DNA from: Pandoraea vervacti
GTDB taxonomy: Bacteria > Pseudomonadota > Gammaproteobacteria > Burkholderiales > Burkholderiaceae
Direction of reading: 5' to 3'
Length of the DNA: 64,000 bases
NCBI RefSeq assembly: GCF_000934605.2
Contig: NZ_CP010897.2
Location: 1,240,001 to 1,304,000 of the forward strand
The position numbers were made by a program, and so were the translations under genes. Below, piece after piece: positions 43,048-52,472 of this stretch. The notes beneath the pieces were generated by a model, which worked only from the letters and a program-made list of their open reading frames with translations, was not told the DNA's origin and ran no database searches. Within the stretch, counting starts at the first letter, position 1. Each line of letters starts with the position of its first letter.

Positions 43048-43461
43048 CTACGCGGCAGGGCGCAGACGAAGCGCGCCGAATTCGGCTTCGGGCAGCGTCT
43101 GCATGACGACGTGCATCGCGTGCGACGCTTCGACGCGCGGCAAGGCAATCGACACCACGGCGGCCGTATCGCGGCGGATCGGCCGAATCGTCTCGACACG
43201 CCAGGGCAGCGGAAGACTCATCGCCAGCGTCACGGCCAGCGAGGAGACGGCTGCGCGACTGAGCGTAATGTCGAGCGTGGCGTCGAGGCGCGCGCGCGGG
43301 TTGAATCGGTGGCGTTGCCGTGTGGTGGGCAAGGCGGTTACGCCAGGCAAGGCAGGCAAGGCAGGCAAGGCAGAGGGGAGGGCAGCGGTATCGGCGAAGG
43401 CGGCAGCGGCGGCGTTCGCACCGGGAGGTTCGAGGCTGGCGCGTTGAGCGATGGCAGGCAT
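43048..43461 (-). CDS. Hypothetical protein with a possible ACT-like domain
   Basis: A 137-residue frame between dapA-type and edd genes. Residues 1-48 are low complexity, with ALP repeats (residues 28-45) coded by three identical 9-base units. Residues 60-135 show an alternating pattern: strand DATLDITL, helix, strand WRVETIRPI, strand AAVVSIALP, helix, strand FGALRLR. This resembles the beta-alpha-beta-beta-alpha-beta order of ACT regulatory domains. There is no clear ribosome binding site, and a competing plus-strand frame exists, so the gene is only moderately supported. Confidence 0.45.
   Translation of the reverse strand: MPAIAQRASLEPPGANAAAAAFADTAALPSALPALPALPGVTALPTTRQRHRFNPRARLDATLDITLSRAAVSSLAVTLAMSLPLPWRVETIRPIRRDTAAVVSIALPRVEASHAMHVVMQTLPEAEFGALRLRPAA
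43345..43371. repeat. Three 9-base tandem repeats coding ALP
   Basis: AGGCAAGGC is repeated three times without change. In the minus-strand frame each unit adds Ala-Leu-Pro, so length changes would keep the frame. Confidence 0.8.
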
Positions 43462-43585
43462 GGCAACGTGTCGTTTGGCGACGGAAGTGACAACGAGGCC
43501 AGTCTAGGGAGGCGCGGGTAAAAAAGGCGTCAAGATTTCGACGCCTTCATTGCCCTTCATTGCCCCTGCCATCGATGCGATGAAG

Positions 43586-45433
43586 TCAGTCCTGCTTCGG
43601 ATACTGTGCGTCGTTGAACAGCACGCACGCGCCGTGTGGGGCCGCGCCGACGTTGTTGCGAAACAGCGCGAAGAGGTTGCGCCACGGGTCGAAGGGTCGT
43701 TGCGGCACGGGCGCCGGCGTTCGCGCGGCGAGCGTGGCATCGTCGACTTCGCAGGCCAGCGTGTTCGTCTCGCAGTCGATGGTGATGATGTCGCCATCCT
43801 GCACGCGCGCGAGCATGCCGCCGAGTTCCGCTTCCGGTGACAGGTGGATGGCTGCGGGTACCTTGCCGGACGCGCCCGACATGCGCCCGTCGGTCACGAG
43901 CGCCACATGATGGCCTTCGTCCTGCAGCAAACCCAGCATCGGCATGAGTTTGTGCAGTTCAGGCATGCCGTTCGCGCGCGGACCCTGGAAGCGCACGACC
44001 ACCACGACGTCGCGTGTGAGCTCGCCGGCCTTGAACGCCGCTTGCGCCGATTCCTGGTCCGAGAACACGCGCGCCGGCGCGCGCACCTTCTGATGTTCGG
44101 GTTTCACGGCAGACGACTTGATCACGGCACGCCCGAGGTTGCCGGCCAGCATGCGCAAGCCGCCTTCCGGTGCGAAGGGGCGCGAGGCCGGACGCACGAT
44201 GCTCTCGTCGAGACTCTGCGCGGGCGCGTCCTGCCACGACAGTACGTCGTCGCGCAGAAAGGCTTCCTGCGTGTAGGCGCGCAAGCCATGCCCCATGACG
44301 GTGGTCACGTCGTTGTGCAGGAATCCCGCGTCGAGCAGTTCACGGATGAGGAAGCTCAGGCCACCTGCTGCGTGGAACTGATTCACGTCGGCCTTGCCGC
44401 TCGGGTAGACGTGTGCGAGCAGCGGCGTGACGTCAGACAGTTCGGCGAAGTCCTGCCAGTCGAGCAGAATGCCGCCCGCGTGCGCCATTGCAACGAGATG
44501 CAGCGTGTGATTGGTGGAGCCACCGGTGGCGAGCAGGCCGACCACGCCGTTGACGAAGGCCCGCTCGTCGAGAATTTGCGAGGTGTTGATGCCGGACTTC
44601 GCGAGCGCCACGGCGCGGGCGGTGGCGGCCTGCGTCAGTGCGTGACGCAGCGGGGTGTGCGGATTGACGAACGACGACCCCGGCAAGTGCAGGCCCATGA
44701 ATTCCATGAGCATCTGATTGCTGTTGGCCGTACCGTAAAAGGTGCAGGTGCCTTCGGTGTGATAAGCGGAGAGTTCGGCGTCGAGCAGCGCCGCACGGGT
44801 CACCCGCCCGGCAGCGTATTCCTGCCGGATGCGCGACTTCTCGTCGTTGGGCAGGCCCGAAGGCATCGGGCCTGCGGGGCTGAATACGGCGGGCAGATGC
44901 CCGAACGCCTGCGCGGCGATGACCAGACCCGGCACGATCTTGTCACACACGCCGAGGAACATGGCCGCGTCGAACATCTGATGCGAGAGCGCGACAACCG
45001 AGGCCATTGCAATCACATCTCGCGAGAACAGCGAGAGCTCCATGCCCGCATACCCTTGCGTCACGCCGTCGCACATGGCGGGCACGCCGCCTGCGACCTG
45101 CGCACTCGCGCCATGCGCGCGGGCGGCGGACTTGATGATGTCGGGGAATTCGGCAAACGGCGCGTGCGCCGACAGCATGTCGTTGTAGGCCGTGACGATA
45201 CCGATGTTGGGAATGCGCTCGGCGCGGATCTTGAGACGATCGTCGGCGGGCGCAGCCGCCAGCGCATGGGCCAGATTGGCGCAGCCGATCTTTTCGCGCC
45301 CGGGCTGTCCCTGTGTGGCGCGCGCCACGCCTTCGAGATATGCCTGACGGGACGACCGGCTGCGCTCGATCAGGCGCTCGGTCACGCGTTGTACCACCGG
45401 ATGCAGGGACACGTTGTGCGAGAACTGGGTCAT
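43586..45433 (-). CDS. edd: 6-phosphogluconate dehydratase Edd
   Basis: A 615-residue iron-sulfur dehydratase of the IlvD/Edd family, turning 6-phosphogluconate into KDPG in the Entner-Doudoroff pathway. Cluster Cys residues lie in AMCDGVTQGYAGMELSL and FLGVCDKIVPG; LLATGGSTNHTLHL and VTDGRMSGASGKVPAA are further marks. It starts at ATG 45433, divergent from zwf, with 114 bases between. A perfect -35/-10 pair and HexR palindrome precede it. The next enzyme (eda) is not in the window. Confidence 0.95.
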   Translation of the reverse strand: MTQFSHNVSLHPVVQRVTERLIERSRSSRQAYLEGVARATQGQPGREKIGCANLAHALAAAPADDRLKIRAERIPNIGIVTAYNDMLSAHAPFAEFPDIIKSAARAHGASAQVAGGVPAMCDGVTQGYAGMELSLFSRDVIAMASVVALSHQMFDAAMFLGVCDKIVPGLVIAAQAFGHLPAVFSPAGPMPSGLPNDEKSRIRQEYAAGRVTRAALLDAELSAYHTEGTCTFYGTANSNQMLMEFMGLHLPGSSFVNPHTPLRHALTQAATARAVALAKSGINTSQILDERAFVNGVVGLLATGGSTNHTLHLVAMAHAGGILLDWQDFAELSDVTPLLAHVYPSGKADVNQFHAAGGLSFLIRELLDAGFLHNDVTTVMGHGLRAYTQEAFLRDDVLSWQDAPAQSLDESIVRPASRPFAPEGGLRMLAGNLGRAVIKSSAVKPEHQKVRAPARVFSDQESAQAAFKAGELTRDVVVVVRFQGPRANGMPELHKLMPMLGLLQDEGHHVALVTDGRMSGASGKVPAAIHLSPEAELGGMLARVQDGDIITIDCETNTLACEVDDATLAARTPAPVPQRPFDPWRNLFALFRNNVGAAPHGACVLFNDAQYPKQD

Positions 45434-45473
45434 GGTTGCATCGCCGTCGATGTAGTCAAAGCACGAGATTTTG

Positions 45474-45511
45474 TTGATTTGCAGTGTAGTTAAACTACAA
45501 TGCAGTGTCAA
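45474..45511. promoter_or_regulatory. Divergent edd/zwf promoters with HexR-type operator
   Basis: The palindrome TGTAGTTAAACTACA (45485-45499) matches the HexR consensus TGTARTTWWAYTACA. It overlaps both promoters. For edd (minus strand): TTGACA (45511-45506), 17 bases, TACACT (45488-45483). For zwf (plus strand): TTGATT (45474-45479), 16 bases, TACAAT (45496-45501). One repressor dimer could block both. HexR-type regulators release DNA on binding KDPG. Confidence 0.85.
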
Positions 45512-45547
45512 AGTTGCGCCTTCCCAGTGACACGTGGACGTCTTCTC

Positions 45548-47023
<1,476 letters not shown>

Positions 47024-47129
47024 TCGATCCCCGCAACGTTCCCGACAAGCACGGCCGGGACGCAGCGTTGCATCGGCACACGCGCGCCCGGTGCATCCGT
47101 CCACCGCCATGCAACGGAGGCAGACACGC

Positions 47130-47807
47130 ATGATTCACTGGCGAACCTTTCCCACGCGCGACGCGCAGGCGCACGCATTGGCCAATGCCGTCGTGGCCGG
47201 CATAGACGAAGTCCTGACGATTCGACGCCGCGCCTTGCTGGCGGTATCGGGCGGCACCAGTCCCAAAGCCTTCCTGGCGCAGCTCGCCCGCTTGCCGGTC
47301 GCATGGCGTGACGTCGACATCACGCTGGTCGACGACCGCTGGTTGCCCGCCGAGCACGCCGACAGCAACGCGCGTCTGGTTGCCGAGACACTGCTGCCCG
47401 GCGCCACTGGGGCGCGCTGGCTGCCGCTTGTCGATACGTCGACGTCCGCCGAATTGCAGGTGCGCACGCTCAACAGCACGTGGACGCACGGCGTGCCGCA
47501 AGTCTGCGTGCTGGGCATGGGCGAGGACGGTCACACGGCGTCGCTCTTTGCCGACGCGCCGCAGTGGCGCGAGGCCATCACGACCCACGACAAGTTCGTT
47601 CTCGTGCAGCCCCGGCACGCGCCATACCAGCGCGTGTCGTGGTCGCTCGCCGCGCTCGCGGCGTGCGACAAGCTCATCCTGCAGATTCAGGGCCCGGCCA
47701 AGCGCGCGGTGCTCGAAGCGGCGCAGGCCAACGAGCAGGACAACGCCATCTCGCGCCTGATCCACCTCGAAGGAGTCAAGATCGATGTCTTCTGGAGTGA
47801 GGAGTAA
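47130..47807 (+). CDS. pgl: 6-phosphogluconolactonase Pgl
   Basis: A 225-residue DevB-type lactonase that hydrolyses 6-phosphogluconolactone. Marks are LLAVSGGTSPKAFLAQLA (phosphate loop), ITLVDDRWLP, and VLGMGEDGHTASLF with the catalytic Glu/His region. GGAGG stands nine bases before the ATG. It follows zwf by 106 bases and overlaps glk by 23 bases, so the three products of the pathway entry are made together. Confidence 0.95.
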   Translation: MIHWRTFPTRDAQAHALANAVVAGIDEVLTIRRRALLAVSGGTSPKAFLAQLARLPVAWRDVDITLVDDRWLPAEHADSNARLVAETLLPGATGARWLPLVDTSTSAELQVRTLNSTWTHGVPQVCVLGMGEDGHTASLFADAPQWREAITTHDKFVLVQPRHAPYQRVSWSLAALAACDKLILQIQGPAKRAVLEAAQANEQDNAISRLIHLEGVKIDVFWSEE

Positions 47808-49656
47808 CCCGCCACACCTGAGCGGCCCGCGATTGCTGGCCGACATTGGCGGCACCAACGCCCGGTTTGCGCTGGAGATCGCGCCGGGCGATCTCGTCGA
47901 AATTCGTGACTACGCCTGTGACGATTACGCCGGGGTGCCCGAAGTGATCCGCGCTTACCTCGACGAAGCCGATCACGCGGAACCGGTGCAACACGCGGCC
48001 ATCGCCATCGCCAATCCGATCGAAGGCGACGAGATTCGCATGACGAATCGCGACTGGCATTTCTCCATCGAAGCCACGCGCCGCGCGCTGCGTTTCGAGA
48101 CGCTGCTGGTCGTCAACGATTTTACGGCCCTGGCGATGGCGTTGCCTTATCTGACGCCCGCGCAGAAGTATCAGGTCGGCGGCGGTGAGGCGCGCCCGAA
48201 TGGTGTGTTGGGTTTGTTGGGGCCGGGCACCGGTGTCGGCGTCTCCGGCCTGATTCCCGCAGGAGATCGCTGGATTGCACTGGGCAGCGAAGGCGGACAC
48301 ACCACGTTCGCCCCCGCCGATGAGCGCGAAATCGACGTGTTGCGATACGCGTGGAAGCACTTTGCGCATGTCTCTTTCGAGCGCCTCGTCGCCGGTCCCG
48401 GCATGGCGCTGGTCTATCAGGCGCTGGCCGAGCGCAACGGCACGCGCGTCGTTGCGCTGGAGACCCCGGCGATCGTCGGACTGGCGCAAGCGGGCGACAA
48501 GCTCGCGCGCGAGACCGTCGATTGTTTCTGCGCGATGCTCGGCACGCTGGCAGGCAACGTCGCCGTATCCCTCGGTGCGGTGGGGGGCGTCTATCTGGGC
48601 GGTGGCGTGATACCCAAGCTCGGCAAGTTGTTCGAGGACTCGCCGTTTCGTCAGCGCTTCGAGGCGAAAGGGCGCTTCGAGGCGTATCTCAAAAAGATCC
48701 CCACCTATGTCATTACCGCCGATCATCCGGCGTTCCTCGGAACGTCGGCGATGCTTGCCGAACAACTCGGCTCGCATGCGCTCGGCGCGGGCGCGTTGAT
48801 CGATCGTCTGCATCGTCTGCGCGACCGCCTGAGTCCTGCGGAGCAGCGCGTTGCCGAACTCACCCTCAAGCAGCCCCGCGCGTTGCTCGCCGAGCCGGTG
48901 GCGGAGATCGCACGGCTCGCGCGCGTCAGCCAGCCCACGGTCATCCGGTTTTGCCGCAAGCTCGGCTGTCAGGGACTGTCGGACTTCAAGCTCAAGCTTG
49001 CGAGCGCGTTGACCGGTACGCTGCCGGTGCGTCACGGACAGGTGCATGTCGGCGATACGGCGGCGGAATTCAGCGCGAAGGTGCTCGACAACACCGTGTC
49101 GTCGATTCTGCAGATGCGGGAACATCTCGATGCACGCACCGTCGAGGCCGCCGTGACGTTGCTCGATGGCGCGCGGCGCATCGAGTTCTACGGACTGGGC
49201 AATTCCGGCGTGATCGCGCAAGACGCCCATTACAAGTTCTTCCGCTTCGGCAAGCCGACCATCGCGTATGGGGATCCGTATCTGTTGCAGGCATCCGCCG
49301 GGCTGCTCGGGGAAGACGACGTGGTCGTCGCGATCTCCGCGTCGGGACGCTCGACCGACCTGAACCGGGCGGTCGACATTGCGCTCGGGCGCGGCGCGAA
49401 AGTGATTGCGCTCACGGCGCGCAATTCGCCGCTCGCACGCAAGGCGACGCTCGTTTTACCTAACGATCATGTCGAGACGATGGGCGCACACGTCACGATG
49501 ATTGCGCGGATTCTGCATCTGGCGGCCATCGACGTACTGGCCGTAGGCGTGGCGATCCGTCGTGCGGGCCCCGGGGCCGAGACCGCAGGCGAAGGCGCGC
49601 TGGACTGGCTCGGTCACGGCAGCGGTCAGGGCTCCGGCACGCCGGCGGCGGCCTGA
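47785..49656 (+). CDS. glk: Bifunctional glucokinase/RpiR-HexR regulator
   Basis: A 623-residue fusion. Residues 15-335 are a ROK-independent glucokinase (LLADIGGTNARFALE phosphate loop, VVNDFTALAMALPYL, GPGTGVGVSGLI). Residues about 340-415 are an RpiR helix-turn-helix (LSPAEQRVAELTL, then LARVSQPTVIRFCRKLG). Residues about 455-600 are a SIS sugar-phosphate domain (FYGLGNSGVIAQDAHYKFF, ISASGRSTDLN). One chain thus phosphorylates glucose and probably represses the edd/zwf promoter through the palindrome at 45485. It overlaps pgl by 23 bases. This fusion is known from Burkholderia and relatives. Confidence 0.93.
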   Translation: MSSGVRSNPPHLSGPRLLADIGGTNARFALEIAPGDLVEIRDYACDDYAGVPEVIRAYLDEADHAEPVQHAAIAIANPIEGDEIRMTNRDWHFSIEATRRALRFETLLVVNDFTALAMALPYLTPAQKYQVGGGEARPNGVLGLLGPGTGVGVSGLIPAGDRWIALGSEGGHTTFAPADEREIDVLRYAWKHFAHVSFERLVAGPGMALVYQALAERNGTRVVALETPAIVGLAQAGDKLARETVDCFCAMLGTLAGNVAVSLGAVGGVYLGGGVIPKLGKLFEDSPFRQRFEAKGRFEAYLKKIPTYVITADHPAFLGTSAMLAEQLGSHALGAGALIDRLHRLRDRLSPAEQRVAELTLKQPRALLAEPVAEIARLARVSQPTVIRFCRKLGCQGLSDFKLKLASALTGTLPVRHGQVHVGDTAAEFSAKVLDNTVSSILQMREHLDARTVEAAVTLLDGARRIEFYGLGNSGVIAQDAHYKFFRFGKPTIAYGDPYLLQASAGLLGEDDVVVAISASGRSTDLNRAVDIALGRGAKVIALTARNSPLARKATLVLPNDHVETMGAHVTMIARILHLAAIDVLAVGVAIRRAGPGAETAGEGALDWLGHGSGQGSGTPAAA

Positions 49657-49787
49657 CTTGCCGGGGTATTTCGCTGCACAGCCGGACAGCCGGATCCGGG
49701 ACAGGCGCAGGCGATTCGGTGCAAGGGCGAGCCGAGCGCCCCGAGAGGCAGGACGCCGCATGTGCCGGACGTCGAATCTTCGGTCGC

Positions 49788-49816
49788 TTGATATCCCTAA
49801 ACATGTTTAGCATAAT
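49788..49816 (+). promoter_or_regulatory. MarR-gene promoter with palindromic operator
   Basis: TTGATA (49788-49793) and CATAAT (49811-49816) are 17 bases apart. The perfect 14-bp palindrome CTAAACATGTTTAG (49797-49810) fills the spacer, an ideal autorepression site. The predicted start falls at about 49823, beside the ATG at 49824. Confidence 0.7.
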
Positions 49817-49823
49817 GCGGCAT

Positions 49824-50447
49824 ATGAAAGTGACCGATTCCGCCCAACGTTTCGGCTTTCTCGTAGCAGACATTCAGCGTCTGTTCGGGCGCCGCTTCGA
49901 GCAGTTTGCGCAGCGCACGTTGCCCATGACGCGCGCCCAATGCCGTTTGCTCGCCTATCTGTCCGTCAATCGAGGCGTGAGTCAGACGGTGCTTGCGGAC
50001 ATTCTCGAGACCCCGCCGCCCACGCTCGCCCGCATGCTGGAGCGCATGGAGGAGGCCGGCTGGGTGCGTCGCCGCCTGGACGCGCGAGACCCGCGCATCG
50101 AGCGTCTGTTCGTCACGCGCGCGGCGGTGGCGCAATTGCAGATCGCTCGCAAACTGTCGGACGATGTGCGCGATGAAGCGTTGCACGGCCTGACGGCATT
50201 CGAAGCGGTTCAGCTCACGCAGTTGCTGCAGAAGGTGCGGCGCAATCTCAGCAATGTCGTGCCCACGCCCCTCGACACCGTCGTCCCGGCGGTCCTGCGC
50301 CGTGAAGCGCTCGACGGTGCGCAAAGCACGAGCGAGACCGCTCAGCGCTCTTCCCCTTCCACGCTCTCGCCGCCGTCGCCTCCCGCTTCCTATATCGGCG
50401 CACCCGACGGCGACTTGTCGGATATCACCGACTTGCGGCCTCAGTAG
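49824..50447 (+). CDS. MarR-family regulator with extended C-terminus
   Basis: A 207-residue regulator. Residues about 1-140 form a MarR winged helix (TRAQCRLLAYLSVNRGVSQT, DILETPPPTLARMLERMEEA, wing RRRLDARDPRIERLFVT). The last 65 residues are Ser/Pro-rich and probably disordered, absent from typical 140-150-residue MarR proteins. I chose ATG 49824, since earlier ATGs (49803, 49815) overlap the predicted promoter. The mRNA would then be nearly leaderless. A dodecin gene follows 46 bases on. Confidence 0.85.
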   Translation: MKVTDSAQRFGFLVADIQRLFGRRFEQFAQRTLPMTRAQCRLLAYLSVNRGVSQTVLADILETPPPTLARMLERMEEAGWVRRRLDARDPRIERLFVTRAAVAQLQIARKLSDDVRDEALHGLTAFEAVQLTQLLQKVRRNLSNVVPTPLDTVVPAVLRREALDGAQSTSETAQRSSPSTLSPPSPPASYIGAPDGDLSDITDLRPQ

Positions 50448-50493
50448 GACGGGCCTAGCATGGGAAGTCTCCAAACCCACCCCGGAGACTGAC

Positions 50494-50703
50494 ATGACGA
50501 ATCACGTGTACAAGCAAATCGAGCTGACCGGCTCGTCGACCAAGTCCATCGACGATGCCGTCACGAGCGCCATCGAGCGCGCAAGCAAGACATTGCGCAA
50601 TCTGAACTGGTTCGAAATCACGGAAACGCGCGGTCATATCGAAGACGGCAAGGTCGCTCACTGGCAAGTCACGCTCAAGGTCGGCATGCGGCTCGAAGAC
50701 TGA
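50494..50703 (+). CDS. Dodecin flavin-binding protein
   Basis: A 69-residue dodecin with the family pattern YKQIELTGSSTKSIDDAVTS, Trp in LNWFEITETRGHIEDG (flavin stacking) and VAHWQVTLKVGMRLED. Twelve subunits form a hollow sphere that stores FMN, FAD or riboflavin breakdown products in the cytoplasm. CGGAG lies ten bases before the ATG. It stands alone between the MarR gene and amn. Confidence 0.94.
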   Translation: MTNHVYKQIELTGSSTKSIDDAVTSAIERASKTLRNLNWFEITETRGHIEDGKVAHWQVTLKVGMRLED

Positions 50704-50830
50704 GTCCAGCGGGCGGTCGCAGAAGTATTCGGCAGGCAGACGGGGCGCTCCGGCGCCCCGCAGTTGTCGTACAGTCGTGTCACAATAGGCGCATACTCGA
50801 GATCATGAAAAAGACAGAAGAGGTTTGCGC

Positions 50831-52330
50831 ATGTCCGAACAAGAACCGGTCCATGCCACCCGATCGATTACGGATCCGGTGGAAGCCGTCGCCTACCTGA
50901 AGACGATTTACGATGCCAACACAGCGTACCTGCGCTCGGCGTTCGAGCAATTCTCCCGTCAAAAAGATCAGGCGCGCCGCGTGAGCGCGCATTACCCGTT
51001 CGTTCGTATCACCACCGAGGACATTACCCAGCTCGACAAGCGTCTGTCGTACGGGTTCGTGTCCGGCCCGGGAAGCTACCAGACCACCGTCACACGACCC
51101 GATCTGTTCGAGAACTACTACATCGAGCAGCTTCGCCGGCTCGCGCACAACCACGGCGTGGCCTTCGAAGTCGGCGTCTCCGACGAGCCGATTCCCGTGC
51201 ATTTTGCGTATCAGGACGGCGTCTATCTCGAGGGCGATCTCGATCAGACGCACCTGCGCGCCATGCGCACCGTGTTCGACGTGCCCGACCTTGCCAAGAT
51301 GGACGACAGCATTGTCAATGGCACACGCGACCCGCTGCCCGGCGAGATCCTGCCGCTAGCGCTCTTTACGGCCCCGCGTGTCGATTACTCGTTGCACCGT
51401 CTGCGCCACTACACGGCCACATCGCCCGAGAACTTCCAGAACTACGTGCTGTTCACCAACTACCAGTTCTACATCGATGAGTTCGTCGAGCTGGGGCGTG
51501 AGCTGATGAGCGCGACCGACGACCCCGCTTTGCGCGAGTACCGCAGCCAGTACACGGCATTCGTGGAGCCGGGCAACGTCACGCACTGGAACCAGAATCT
51601 CGCCGCACGCGCCGCCGTGGGGACGTCGCCCTCGCGGCTGCCGCAAATGCCTGCCTATCACCTCGTGCGCCCGGATAACACCGGCATCACAATGGTCAAT
51701 ATCGGGGTCGGGCCGTCCAACGCCAAGACCATTACCGATCACATCGCCGTACTGCGTCCGCACGCATGGGTGATGCTCGGGCACTGCGCCGGACTGCGCA
51801 ATTCTCAGCGATTGGGGGATTACTGCCTCGCCCACGGCTACGTGCGCGAGGACCATGTGCTCGACGACGACCTGCCGCTGTGGGTGCCCGTGCCGCCGCT
51901 GGCCGAAGTGCAGGTGGCGCTCGAGCGTGCGGTGGCGGACGTCACGCAACTGGACGACTTCGAACTCAAGCGTGTGATGCGCACGGGTACCGTGGTGACG
52001 GTCGATAACCGTAACTGGGAATTGCGCGATCACCGCGAGCCGGTGCAGCGCATGAGCCAGAGCCGCGCGATTGCCCTCGATATGGAGAGCGCCACGATTG
52101 CCGCAAACGGCTTTCGGTTCCGGGTGCCTTACGGCACCTTGCTCTGCGTGAGCGACAAGCCGCTGCATGGCGAGCTGAAATTGCCCGGCATGGCCGACCG
52201 TTTCTATCGCGAGCGTGTCGATCAGCATCTGAAGATCGGCGTGAAGGCGATGGAGCTGTTGCGCGATAACGGTCTGGATCGTCTGCACAGCCGCAAACTT
52301 CGCAGCTTCAACGAAGTCGCATTCCAGTGA
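50831..52330 (+). CDS. amn: AMP nucleosidase Amn
   Basis: A 499-residue AMP nucleosidase, splitting AMP into adenine and ribose 5-phosphate to control the adenylate pool. The N-terminal AMN domain (about 10-180) includes YGFVSGPGSYQTTVTRPDLF. The C-terminal phosphorylase-fold domain (about 280-480) has NIGVGPSNAKTITDHIAVLR and ALDMESATIAANGFRFRVPY, with the catalytic Glu/Asp region. AGAGG precedes the ATG, and a strong bidirectional terminator follows. Confidence 0.95.
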   Translation: MSEQEPVHATRSITDPVEAVAYLKTIYDANTAYLRSAFEQFSRQKDQARRVSAHYPFVRITTEDITQLDKRLSYGFVSGPGSYQTTVTRPDLFENYYIEQLRRLAHNHGVAFEVGVSDEPIPVHFAYQDGVYLEGDLDQTHLRAMRTVFDVPDLAKMDDSIVNGTRDPLPGEILPLALFTAPRVDYSLHRLRHYTATSPENFQNYVLFTNYQFYIDEFVELGRELMSATDDPALREYRSQYTAFVEPGNVTHWNQNLAARAAVGTSPSRLPQMPAYHLVRPDNTGITMVNIGVGPSNAKTITDHIAVLRPHAWVMLGHCAGLRNSQRLGDYCLAHGYVREDHVLDDDLPLWVPVPPLAEVQVALERAVADVTQLDDFELKRVMRTGTVVTVDNRNWELRDHREPVQRMSQSRAIALDMESATIAANGFRFRVPYGTLLCVSDKPLHGELKLPGMADRFYRERVDQHLKIGVKAMELLRDNGLDRLHSRKLRSFNEVAFQ

Positions 52331-52406
52331 TTTCACCGGGCGGCAGCAGTGTTTCGGCGACTGAGCATGCCGCTGATCCTGCTTGCCTGATCGGTGTCAT
52401 CTGACG

Positions 52407-52443
52407 AAAAAAGCGCGCTGACCTTTCGGTTGCGCGCTTTTTT
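52407..52443. terminator. Bidirectional terminator between amn and yegD
   Basis: AAAAAAGCGCGC (52407-52418) and GCGCGCTTTTTT (52432-52443) form a 12-bp stem with A and T tracts on both sides, ending both convergent genes. Confidence 0.92.
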
Positions 52444-52472
52444 CCTGGGGCCTGACGTCGCTATGCCACGGG

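Noticed and set aside
43844..45493. A 549-codon frame antisense to edd
   Set aside because: It is the mirror of the edd gene, with low-complexity H/R/G composition and no recognisable protein.
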